Part shown: positions 20,179 to 28,349 of the stretch, piece by piece
How the letters are laid out: each line of letters begins with the position of its first letter
Numbering within the stretch: position 1 is the stretch's first letter
From: CAYONP01 sp964405335
GTDB taxonomy: Bacteria; Armatimonadota; UBA10988
Length of the DNA: 64,000 nucleotides
Direction: 5' to 3'
Assembly (NCBI GenBank): GCA_964405335.1
Contig: CAYONP010000022.1
Coordinates: 1-64,000, forward strand
Notes under the pieces: generated by a model
Told to the model about the DNA's origin: nothing
Seen by the model: only the letters and a program-made list of their open reading frames with translations
Database searches by the model: none
Program-made: the position numbers and the translations under genes

Positions 20179-22509
20179 GTGCGCGCCGGCCTGGATGCAC
20201 TCATGGAGCGGGTTCGTCAGCCACGACCGCCGGTTTCGGTGCTGCGCTGGGTGTTCGTCGCCACGCTCCTGGTCGATGCGCTGGTGGTGGGTCTGCTCGG
20301 CGGCGTCTACGCCACCGTCGAACCGCTCGTCCCCGACGCGGCGACGATGGACGAGTACGAGATGGAGCAGACCACCCGCATCTACGCCGCCGACGGTACG
20401 CTGCTGGCCAGTCTGTTCGAAGAGAACCGGCAGGTGGTCGACCTGGCGCAAGTGCCGCGGGCGCTCCGCGAGGCGACCATCGCGATCGAGGATCAGCGCT
20501 TCTACGACCATCCCGGCGCCGACCTGCGCGGCATCGCCCGCGCGGTGAAGGAGAACCTCGGCGGCAGCATGCAGGGCGGGTCGACCATCACCCAGCAGCT
20601 CGCCCGCGAGATCTACCTGGTCAAGCGCCAGACCATCACCCGCAAGCTGCAAGAGGCGCTGTTGGCCTTGCGGATTGAGCGCAAGTTCTCGAAAGACGAG
20701 ATCCTCGAGCTCTACCTCAACCAAATCTGCTACGGCCACCGCGCCTTCGGCGTCAACGCCGCCGCCGACACCTTCTTTGCCAACCCCGATGAGCCGACCA
20801 AGGGCAAGACGCTCGGCCAGTTGACGCTTGCCGAGTGTGCCACGATTGCCGGCCTGGCGCGCAATCCGCAAGGCTACTCGCCGTTCGACCACCCCGACCT
20901 GTGCGTCGAGCGGCGCAACGTGGTGCTGGCCAAGATGCTCGAGCTCGGCTACATCGACCAGGCCGCCTATGCCGCGGCGAAGGCCGAGCCGCTCAAACCG
21001 CGGCAACGCGGCCAGGAGCGCTGGCGACTGAAGTACTACCGCGCGCCCTGGTTCACCACCTATGTGGTGCAGGAGTTGATCGACCGGTACGGCCATGACG
21101 AGGTCTACCGCGGCGGGCTGCAGGTCCACACCACGCTCGACCTGGAGCTCTACGACTACGCCCAGCAGACCCTGCGCGAGGGCCTGGCCGGCCTGGCCCG
21201 GACGCGGGCCAACCGCGGGGCGATTGTCTGCATCGATCCGCGCACCGGCGCCATCACCGCCATGGTGGGCGGACCGGACTTTCAGAAAGACGAGTTCAAC
21301 AGCGCCTGGCAGGCGCATCGCCAGCCTGGGTCGAGCTTCAAGCCCATCGTCTACACCACCGCGATGGAGCATCCGCGAGTGCGGCTCACGCCAAGCTCGA
21401 CCTACAACGCGTCGCCGGCCACATTCCGCGGTTACTGGGGAGTCTACACGCCGCAAAACTACTCCGAAGCACAGCAGGGACCGATGTCCATCGCCCACGC
21501 CCTGGCGGTGAGCTGCAACGTGGTCGCCGTGCGGGTGATCATTCAGACCGGCCCGCACAATGTGGTCAACAAGGCGCGCGAGTGGGGCTACGACCCTGAC
21601 GGCAAGTACCTCCACGCCTTCCCCTCGCTGGGCCTCGGCTCGGGCGAAGTGACGCCGCTCGAGCACACTGCCGCCTACTGCTCGTTCGCCAACGGTGGCC
21701 TGAAGGTGGCACCGTACGCCATCGAGCGGGTCACCAAGTCGTCGGGCCGGGTGCTGTTCCAGGGCCGGCCGAACCTGACCCGCATCATGTCGGGCCGCTC
21801 GTACACGATGATGAACAGCATGCTGCAAGGCGTGGTCAGCAGCGGCACCGGGCGCCCGGCGCAGATCAACTCGGCGGTGGGCGGCAAGACCGGCACGACG
21901 AACAGCGCCAAGGACGTCTGGTTCATGGGCTTCACGCCGGGCCTCTGCGTCGGCGTCTGGGTCGGCAACGACGCCAACGCGCGGATGTTCGGCGCCACCG
22001 GCTCCGGCTTCTGCGCGCCGATGTGGCGCAAGGTGGTGCTCTTCTCCCGCGGCCTGGCCCGCAAACGCGGCCAGCCATGGCCCGACCGTTTCCCCACCTC
22101 GAACGCCGCCGGGCCCGGCATGGAGCTGACCGACGCCGGCGCCTCGGACGCCGAACAGGAAGCCGAGGAGGAGCGCAGCGAGTCGGGCGATGAGCCGATT
22201 GTCCAACCGGACCTGACCGAACAGGCGGCCGCCGCCATGGCCCAGGCCGAGCAGCGCGACGCCGCCCGACCCGACGCGGCGGCCCGGCCCGACGAGCAGC
22301 CGACGGTGATCGAGATTCCGGACCCCGCGGCGCCTGACGGGGTGCCGGTCGGCGGGCCTTCGATCGTCGAGCCCACGCCGGTGGCGGCCGAACCCGAGCC
22401 GGCACCCGTGGTGGCCGAGCCGCCACCGCCGGCGCCTGCGCCGGCCCCAGCCCCGGCGCCGGCACCCGCGCCCACACCGGCGCCGGCGCCCGAACCGGCG
22501 GGCGAGTAG
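20179..22509 (+). CDS. class A penicillin-binding protein (PBP1A type)
   Basis: Bifunctional peptidoglycan synthase of the inner membrane. Residues 20-45 are the membrane anchor. The GT51 glycosyltransferase domain has AIEDQRFYDHPGADLRG (catalytic Glu), GGSTITQQLAREIYL and KFSKDEILELYLNQI. The transpeptidase domain has SxxK in QPGSSFKP, SxN in SCN and KTG in GGKTGTTNS. The last 120 residues are a low-complexity acidic then Pro/Ala tail (PAPAPAP repeats), probably periplasmic and disordered. Annotated from GTG 20179 (776 aa); ATG 20203 is an equally plausible start. It stands alone behind its own promoter. Confidence 0.95.
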   Translation: MRAGLDALMERVRQPRPPVSVLRWVFVATLLVDALVVGLLGGVYATVEPLVPDAATMDEYEMEQTTRIYAADGTLLASLFEENRQVVDLAQVPRALREATIAIEDQRFYDHPGADLRGIARAVKENLGGSMQGGSTITQQLAREIYLVKRQTITRKLQEALLALRIERKFSKDEILELYLNQICYGHRAFGVNAAADTFFANPDEPTKGKTLGQLTLAECATIAGLARNPQGYSPFDHPDLCVERRNVVLAKMLELGYIDQAAYAAAKAEPLKPRQRGQERWRLKYYRAPWFTTYVVQELIDRYGHDEVYRGGLQVHTTLDLELYDYAQQTLREGLAGLARTRANRGAIVCIDPRTGAITAMVGGPDFQKDEFNSAWQAHRQPGSSFKPIVYTTAMEHPRVRLTPSSTYNASPATFRGYWGVYTPQNYSEAQQGPMSIAHALAVSCNVVAVRVIIQTGPHNVVNKAREWGYDPDGKYLHAFPSLGLGSGEVTPLEHTAAYCSFANGGLKVAPYAIERVTKSSGRVLFQGRPNLTRIMSGRSYTMMNSMLQGVVSSGTGRPAQINSAVGGKTGTTNSAKDVWFMGFTPGLCVGVWVGNDANARMFGATGSGFCAPMWRKVVLFSRGLARKRGQPWPDRFPTSNAAGPGMELTDAGASDAEQEAEEERSESGDEPIVQPDLTEQAAAAMAQAEQRDAARPDAAARPDEQPTVIEIPDPAAPDGVPVGGPSIVEPTPVAAEPEPAPVVAEPPPPAPAPAPAPAPAPAPTPAPAPEPAGE

Positions 22510-22513
22510 CCGG

Positions 22514-24142
22514 TCAGAGCAGCCGGTCGGGCTCGCTGAGCAGCGACTCAATCTGCTGGTTGGCCCGCCGCAGGCGGCTCGACAGCGTGCGGGCGATGTT
22601 GCGCAACACCCGCGCGCCGAGGGCGGGATCGCGGTCGATCAGCGCGGCGAAGTCGTCGTGGCGGATGACCAGCAACCGGGACGGCTCGCGGCAGATCGCT
22701 CCGGCGCTGCGCGGTAGCTCGTCGATCAACGCCAGTTCGCCGAAGATCTCGCCCTGGGTGATGGTCGCCAGTCGGCGCGGCGGGTCACCGAGCAGGATGT
22801 CGACCGCGCCGTCAAGGACGACGAACAGCGCCTGATCGGCGCCGTGCTGGGCGAAGACCGACTCGCCCGGCTGATACGGCACCTCGCTGCAGGCGGCCGC
22901 GACGCAGCCGAGCTGCAGGTCGCTGAGGCCCTGGAAGACCCCGACGCGGCGCGCGACATTGTCGAGCGCAAAGCCGCGCGACTTGGCCGCCACGCTGCGC
23001 TGGACCACCGCCGCGACCTCGGCCGCCGGCTCGTGGAGCTGCACGCCGTCGAGCTTGAGCGGTACCCGCAGCTTGACCATCTTGACCACGTCGAGCCGCT
23101 CGCCGGCGTCGAAGACCATCGACGGCGAGTAGGCCACGGCGGCGAAACCAAGCAGGTCGAGCGTGCGCTGGATGCGCGGCGCGTGGGCGTTGACGTCGAC
23201 CTGGATGAAGGCCGGATCGTGCCGCGCCTCGATCTGCCGCAGCGACTGTTCGAGCAACTGGCCTTTGGCCCGGTCGTCGACGGCGAGCAGCTCGAAGATG
23301 CGCACCTTCGAGTCGATGTCGTCGCAGACGTAGCCCAGCCCGCCGACGATGGTCCCGCCGCGCTTGAGCACCAGGTACCGCGCCGCATGAGCCTTGAGCT
23401 TGAGGAACCCGTACTCGAGCCTCATGCCGCCGAACACCTCGCGACAGCCGAGGCTCCCGCGCGAGAGGCGGAGCAGGCGATAGACCTGCTGATCGTCGAG
23501 TTCGTGCAGCTCGGCGATGCCGTCGGGCTGCGTCGGGTAGGGCTCGGCCGTCGGCTCGACCAGCAGGTCGGGCTCGAGCCCGCAGTTGCGCAGGGCCAGG
23601 TCGGCCAGCTCGTAGACGTCGGGAATGACCCGTGGGTTGTTGCGCCGCAACCGGCGCGCGTTGCCGAACAGCCGGGCGACGAAGACGACGCTCTCGCGGA
23701 CGCCCAGCAGGGCGTAACAGAGTGGCTCGAAGCCGACGAAGCTATAGCCCAGCCGGGCGGCTATCTTCTGCGCGCCGGGGTGCGCCGTACGGCACTCGGC
23801 AAAGGCGAACTCGAGGTGGTTGCAGCAGCGTTGCACGGGCGCCTCGAGCAGGTCGGTGCCGAGCCCGCCGCCGCGTGCGTCGGGGTGAACCACCAGCCGG
23901 CCGACCTCGCCGATCAGGTCGTCGGGATCGCCGACGCCGAGCATCACCGCGGCGGTGCCGAGGAGCGCGCCATCCTGCTCGGCGACGACCCATTCGATGT
24001 CGTCGCTGAAGATGCCCTTTTTGACCCAGCCGGCGTCGTAGAACTCGGGGAACGGGAACGAGTCACCGTAGACCAGTTGGTAGAGCTCGATCACGCCGCT
24101 CACGTCGTCTTCGCCGATGGGGCGGATGACCGGCTCGCTCAC
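22514..24142 (-). CDS. GNAT acetyltransferase fused to a cyclic-nucleotide-binding domain
   Basis: A 542-residue fusion. Residues 1-150 are a GNAT domain with the acetyl-CoA loop in RLVVHPDARGGGLGTDLLE. Residues 230-390 look like a second, divergent GNAT-like unit (RYLVLKRGGTIVGGLGYV, RIFELLAVDDRAKGQLLEQ). Residues 415-540 are a cNMP-binding domain with the phosphate cassette GEIFGELALIDELPRSA, including the Arg-Ser of CRP. Mycobacterial PatA joins the same domains in the opposite order and is a cAMP-controlled protein lysine acetyltransferase. Start GTG 24142 overlaps the stop of the AAA+ gene by GTGA, so translation is coupled. A longer frame upstream is only overlap with that gene. Confidence 0.88.
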   Translation of the reverse strand: MSEPVIRPIGEDDVSGVIELYQLVYGDSFPFPEFYDAGWVKKGIFSDDIEWVVAEQDGALLGTAAVMLGVGDPDDLIGEVGRLVVHPDARGGGLGTDLLEAPVQRCCNHLEFAFAECRTAHPGAQKIAARLGYSFVGFEPLCYALLGVRESVVFVARLFGNARRLRRNNPRVIPDVYELADLALRNCGLEPDLLVEPTAEPYPTQPDGIAELHELDDQQVYRLLRLSRGSLGCREVFGGMRLEYGFLKLKAHAARYLVLKRGGTIVGGLGYVCDDIDSKVRIFELLAVDDRAKGQLLEQSLRQIEARHDPAFIQVDVNAHAPRIQRTLDLLGFAAVAYSPSMVFDAGERLDVVKMVKLRVPLKLDGVQLHEPAAEVAAVVQRSVAAKSRGFALDNVARRVGVFQGLSDLQLGCVAAACSEVPYQPGESVFAQHGADQALFVVLDGAVDILLGDPPRRLATITQGEIFGELALIDELPRSAGAICREPSRLLVIRHDDFAALIDRDPALGARVLRNIARTLSSRLRRANQQIESLLSEPDRLL

Positions 24143-25785
24143 GGCTCCTCGTCCTCTTCGCCGTCGTAGTCGTCGGGCGGGCTGTGGAAGCTGCACTCCT
24201 CGGGCGGGTGCCCGGCCCAGGCAATCGTCGGATCGGTGTGGAACTCGTAGGTCCAATCGTGGGGCTGCACCACGCCTTCGTCGCTCCAGCGGACGAGGTG
24301 GCGGATCCGCTCGATGTTGGCCACCGCGCCATACTCGGGCTGATCCATCACAAACCCGGCCGGGTAGAGCCAGTAGACCCGCTCCAAGTCGGTGTGTGAG
24401 ACGTGTCGATCGAGCTCCTCGCCGGGCCCGAGCGTGGCCTTCAGCATGACGAAGAGGTTGCGTGGGTCGCAGGCGCGGAGCACCCGGCCGTCGCGCTCCC
24501 ACCAATCGAGGATGAGCGAGCACCAGCGCGCGATCTGGCCCTCGTCGGACATGCCCGCCTTGTTCGCCTCAAGGCGGAAGATCTTGCGCCACAGCCGCCG
24601 CGTCGGGCGGTCGACATGGACCTGGTAGAGCAACCGGCGCCGGAAGGCGTCGTCGATGATGTCGTCCTTGTTCAGGTTGGTCGAGAGGAACAGCCGCTGA
24701 CGGTAGGGCACGCGCATCGACGACCCGCCGCCGAACTTGATGATCGCCTCGCTTGACTCGAGCGGGTAGATGAACTGGTTCAGGATCATGTTGTGATCCT
24801 GCGTCTGGCGGCCCAGGTCGTCGAAGATGAACACCCCGTTGTTGGCCTTCATGTGCGGCGGCGCGTCGTAGACGCCGTCGTAGGCGATCTCGAAATGCTC
24901 GACCTGGAACTCCGTCCCGACGATGACCAGCGGCGCGTGGCAGATCAGGAACCGGGCATCGGGCCGGACGTGGATCGCCCGGTCATACGGATCGGGCTTA
25001 TGACCGCCGCGCGCTTCTTCTTCTTCGGCGTACATCTGCTCGTGCCAGATCTGGTGGTAGGCCACGTCGTAGTAGCGCACGATCCGGCCGTTGAACTCGA
25101 TGGCGTAGGGCAGCACCACCGGCTCCTGGTCGAGCAACCGGTGGAGCCCGCCGGTGACCAGCGTCTTGCCGTTGCCGGGCGGGCCGTAGAAGAACAGGCA
25201 GCCCTGCGAGTTGAACCCCTCTTTGAGCACCTTGACCAGCTCGGGGCGCAGCGCGTAGCCGTCGAAGGCGTGGACCACCTGGTCCTCGGTCACGCGTAGC
25301 GAGTGCTTCGATTGCGCCAGCACCAGGTCGCAGTACTGCTGGAACGGCACCGGCGCCGGGCCGACGTAGGAGTCCGTCCGCTCGATGTCGTCGCATAGCT
25401 CGTGACCGTAGCTGGTCAGGTCGAAGTGGAGCGGCTTGAGGTCGGCAATCGCCTTGCGATCGCGCATCTCGCGGAGCATCTCGTCAACCACGCCGATGTT
25501 GACGTGCAGCACGTCGGCGACTTCCTGGAAAGTCATGATTCCGCGCTGCTTGAAAGTGCGCAGAATGAGGCCCTCGAGCACCCGCGGCGTCAGGCCGGAT
25601 TCCTCGAACGTCTTCGGCTCGGGCGGGCGGACCAACCGGTTGGCGATCCGGACCTCGTCGAGGTCGACCAGCGGCGGCGCGCCGTCGGCCGGTTCGGCCT
25701 CGACCGCCTCGGCCCGCGCCACCGCCGTGAACTGCGCCCGGCGCGCCTCACGCTCGGCGCGCTCCTCCTCGGTGAGAATGCGCAT
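24139..25785 (-). CDS. winged-helix AAA+ ATPase coupled to the GNAT-CNBD gene
   Basis: A 548-residue cytosolic ATPase. Residues 60-150 look like a winged helix (LEGLILRTFKQRGIMTFQEVADVL). The AAA+ core has Walker A FFYGPPGNGKTLVTGGL, Walker B NGVFIFDDLGRQ, sensor 1 LFLSTNLNKDD and an arginine-finger region DDAFRRRLLYQVHVD. The C-terminus is acidic (DDYDGEEDEEP). Start ATG 25785 is supported by GGAGG 6 bp upstream; the frame stays open upstream without homology. Function unknown; pairing with a cNMP-responsive acetyltransferase suggests a regulated remodelling machine. It is separate from the MoxR ATPase at 14.6 kb and not obviously of that family. Confidence 0.88.
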   Translation of the reverse strand: MRILTEEERAEREARRAQFTAVARAEAVEAEPADGAPPLVDLDEVRIANRLVRPPEPKTFEESGLTPRVLEGLILRTFKQRGIMTFQEVADVLHVNIGVVDEMLREMRDRKAIADLKPLHFDLTSYGHELCDDIERTDSYVGPAPVPFQQYCDLVLAQSKHSLRVTEDQVVHAFDGYALRPELVKVLKEGFNSQGCLFFYGPPGNGKTLVTGGLHRLLDQEPVVLPYAIEFNGRIVRYYDVAYHQIWHEQMYAEEEEARGGHKPDPYDRAIHVRPDARFLICHAPLVIVGTEFQVEHFEIAYDGVYDAPPHMKANNGVFIFDDLGRQTQDHNMILNQFIYPLESSEAIIKFGGGSSMRVPYRQRLFLSTNLNKDDIIDDAFRRRLLYQVHVDRPTRRLWRKIFRLEANKAGMSDEGQIARWCSLILDWWERDGRVLRACDPRNLFVMLKATLGPGEELDRHVSHTDLERVYWLYPAGFVMDQPEYGAVANIERIRHLVRWSDEGVVQPHDWTYEFHTDPTIAWAGHPPEECSFHSPPDDYDGEEDEEP

Positions 25786-25811
25786 CGTGGTCCTCCGACG
25801 CCTGCCCCTGG

Positions 25812-25840
25812 CCCCGCTCGGTTTACGCCACCGAGCCGGG
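25812..25840 (-). terminator. hairpin between ceramidase-like and AAA+ genes
   Basis: On the minus strand an 11-bp stem with one mismatch (arms 25830-25840 and 25812-25822) and a 7-nt loop, starting about 10 bp after the ceramidase-like stop. There is no T tract, so this is a hairpin of possible terminator or processing function. Confidence 0.4.
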
Positions 25841-25849
25841 CTCTCTTCC

Positions 25850-27136
25850 TTAAGGTCCGATGACGGCCGGCAGCTTGCCGCAGGCGCGCTCGACGGCCGC
25901 CAGGATGCGCGGCTCGCTCTCTTCGGCCAGTACGCCCGGCACGCCATAGTAGAGATTCGACCCGACACCCGCTTCGTAACCACCCTCGCGCAGGATCTTC
26001 GCCGTCGGGATGTAGCACGGCATGGCGTTGCAGTAGGCGGCGAGCAGCAGCGGCAAGCCGGCGCCGGCGCGCGCCGCGGCGCCCAGCTCGCTGACTACCT
26101 CGCCCGGCAGCGCGACCAGCGCCAAGGACTCGCCGAATCGCCATGCCGTGACGCGGTAGTCGACCGCGCGTGGTAGTCGCTCGCCATGCGCGGCCAGCAG
26201 CGCTCGCGCCCAGGTCGCCCGGGCGCCCTCGCCGGCGGCGGCCGCGCGCAACTCGTCGGGCGTCGGTTGGGCGACCAGGGGCAGCGACGCGGCGGCGGCG
26301 CCGGTGACCAGCGGGCCGTCGAACGGCCGGCGGTCGTCGAGCAGCAGCCGGAGCACCTCGTGAGCGCACGTCCAGCCGATGCGCTGCACGTCGGCCGGCG
26401 TCCCCGGCCGGAACCGGCGTGGCTCGGCCAGGTCAATCGTCCGCGGGCGTATGTTGCCGCAGCAGCCCTGCACGAACAGCGCGCGGCAGCCCTCGACGGC
26501 GGCCTCGACGGCGCGCCGCGCGGCGCCGGGCCAGTCGGCGCTCAGCATCGTCTGCGCGCCGAGTGTGGTCGGGTGACAGGCGGCGCTGAACAGCACCGTG
26601 TGCGGCCGCGTCGAGCCCGGCGCCGCGAAGGCCAGCACGCTGACGGTGCGGTCGTAGAAGCCGGCCGGGTTCGGCTCCATGCCATGTGGCGGTTCGGCGC
26701 CGCGGCGGTTGATGCCGAGCGTTGTCGCGCCCTGGCCAAACCAGCCGACCGCCGCGCTACGGCGCTCCAACGCCTCGCGGCCGGCCAGCACGGCCGCTTC
26801 GAGCACGCGCTCGCGGTAACCCGCATCGAGGTGGGCCGCCTCGGTCGTGATCCGCTGGACGAAGGCCGGCCCGCCGTGGGTGTGCGAGGCGGCCAGGATA
26901 AGCGCTTCGGGCGCCAGGCCCAGCTCGCCGCCGATGGTCTCGCCGCAGGCCGCGTCGAAGCCGAGCAGGTCGGCAGTGATCAGCACCACGGCCCGGCCGT
27001 CGAGCTCGAGCGCCAAGGCGGTCAGCTCAAGCGGGTCGAGCACGCTTTCGGCGGCGCCGCGGCCGGCGTAACCGGACATCCAGATGCCCGGCTCGGGGGT
27101 GATGTCGCGCCGCGCCGTGCCGACCAGCACCGTCAT
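25850..27136 (-). CDS. neutral/alkaline ceramidase-like hydrolase (N-terminal domain family)
   Basis: A 428-residue protein. The start VGTARRDITPEPGIWMSGY and later LASHTHGG-type segment (AASHTHGGPAFV) plus FSAACHPTTLG, SADWPGAARRAVE and FVQGCCGNIRPR are typical of the neutral/alkaline non-lysosomal ceramidase N-terminal family, with His residues in SHTHGG and CHPTT as likely zinc ligands. Bacterial members are often of unknown substrate. There is no signal peptide, so it is probably cytosolic, unlike classical ceramidases. A second family member is encoded at 50432-51667. It follows fecR by 28 bp. Confidence 0.88.
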   Translation of the reverse strand: MTVLVGTARRDITPEPGIWMSGYAGRGAAESVLDPLELTALALELDGRAVVLITADLLGFDAACGETIGGELGLAPEALILAASHTHGGPAFVQRITTEAAHLDAGYRERVLEAAVLAGREALERRSAAVGWFGQGATTLGINRRGAEPPHGMEPNPAGFYDRTVSVLAFAAPGSTRPHTVLFSAACHPTTLGAQTMLSADWPGAARRAVEAAVEGCRALFVQGCCGNIRPRTIDLAEPRRFRPGTPADVQRIGWTCAHEVLRLLLDDRRPFDGPLVTGAAAASLPLVAQPTPDELRAAAAGEGARATWARALLAAHGERLPRAVDYRVTAWRFGESLALVALPGEVVSELGAAARAGAGLPLLLAAYCNAMPCYIPTAKILREGGYEAGVGSNLYYGVPGVLAEESEPRILAAVERACGKLPAVIGP

Positions 27137-27164
27137 CGCCCCCTTGCTCGCGCCGCGGCCGGCC

Positions 27165-28349
27165 TCATGGCGCCTTGATCTCGCGGATCTCGGCGTTGTC
27201 CATCTCGTAGACCGTGCGCTTGCGGTCGCGCGCGCGGGCCCGCACGACGTAGCGATCGGGCGGGTAGACCTGGTAGCTGTCGAACATCGCGTTGACCCAG
27301 CCGGCCTGCAGGCGCTTCAGCTCGCGCGGGTCGAGGTTCAGTTCGGCCATGGTCACCGGGTTCAGCACCAGCGGCGGCTGCGCCAAGCCCTCCAGGTGTG
27401 TGCGCAGCCGGCGCAACGCCTCTTGGCAGCCGCTGCGCCGCGCCGCGTCGATGCTGCCGTAACCCCACGCGCCGGGCGCCAAGCCGATCAACTGCAACAC
27501 CGGATCGCCGATGGAGAGCAGCCTGCGCTCGACGTTGACCAGGAACCCCGGCGGCTCTTCATGATCGCGCAGCGCATCGGCGCCGGCATTCAGCTCATCC
27601 TGCTGCATCCCGGCAAGCTGCTGCGGCTGGCCGAGCACGTAGCCCTGCGATACCGTCGCCCGGCCGACGGTGGTCTCGACCTCGGCCACCGGCGTCTTGA
27701 CGGCCACGGTGCCCTCGGCCACCAGCACGGCGCTGCGGCCCGAAATAGGATCGTGCACCACCCGGAACGCCGTGCCGCGCACGGCGGCGACGGCCGTCGG
27801 CGTGCAGACCGTCGCCTCGCTGCCGATGTCGCCGCCGAAGAAGCTGCTCACGTGGGCCAGCACGCTGCCCTGGCGGACCATGAACGAGCGCTCGCGCTTG
27901 CCGTCACGGGCATAGCCCAGGATGCGCACCTCGAACTGCGTGTTCGGGTCGAGCGCCACCGCACTGCCGTCGGGGAAGACCAAGGTCGCGGTCGATTCGG
28001 CGCTGGTCTGAACCAGGTCGCCGTCGGCCAGCGCGGTCTCGGTGGTCACCGGCTGCCACTGCTCCCTGTTCTCCGGCCGCACCTGGACCGTGCCGGCGAC
28101 GCTGGCGACCCTCGCCTTGAGCTCGGCCGTCTCACGCCGCAGCCCGTCGCCGAGCAGGCCGGCCAGACCGACCAGCAGCACGATGACCGTGTTCTTGACG
28201 GTGTCGAGGGTGCTCCGTGTGGCGCCGCGGTTGTGCTTTTTGATCCGCTTCGCGCGCTTGGTCGACTCGCTCTGCAAGTCACTGAACGCCTGGCGTAGGA
28301 ACGCGTCTCCCCCCACCGGCGGTGTCGGCTTCCCGGTCTGTTTCCTCAT
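27165..28349 (-). CDS. FecR-domain membrane protein
   Basis: A 394-residue protein with a basic cytosolic N-terminus, one membrane segment (VKNTVIVLLVGLAGLLGDGL) and a periplasmic FecR domain (LADGDLVQTSAESTATLVF, VRQGSVLAHV, TPTAVAAVRGTAFRV). The gene starts at ATG 28349 overlapping the cyclase stop by one base (TGATG). CHASE2-cyclase genes paired with FecR-domain genes are a recurrent arrangement in many phyla, suggesting that FecR presents or modulates a periplasmic signal to the CHASE2 sensor. The C-terminal 150 residues have no recognised domain. Confidence 0.9.
   Translation of the reverse strand: MRKQTGKPTPPVGGDAFLRQAFSDLQSESTKRAKRIKKHNRGATRSTLDTVKNTVIVLLVGLAGLLGDGLRRETAELKARVASVAGTVQVRPENREQWQPVTTETALADGDLVQTSAESTATLVFPDGSAVALDPNTQFEVRILGYARDGKRERSFMVRQGSVLAHVSSFFGGDIGSEATVCTPTAVAAVRGTAFRVVHDPISGRSAVLVAEGTVAVKTPVAEVETTVGRATVSQGYVLGQPQQLAGMQQDELNAGADALRDHEEPPGFLVNVERRLLSIGDPVLQLIGLAPGAWGYGSIDAARRSGCQEALRRLRTHLEGLAQPPLVLNPVTMAELNLDPRELKRLQAGWVNAMFDSYQVYPPDRYVVRARARDRKRTVYEMDNAEIREIKAP

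Noticed and set aside
22430..22508. Pro/Ala repeats at the PBP1A end as a sequencing error
   Set aside because: The frame stays open and Pro/Ala-rich tails are common in PBP1A of GC-rich bacteria, so this is a normal disordered tail.
20155..22551. A 798-codon minus-strand open frame
   Set aside because: Antisense to the PBP1A gene, whose catalytic motifs are all intact; the antisense product is a low-complexity shadow.
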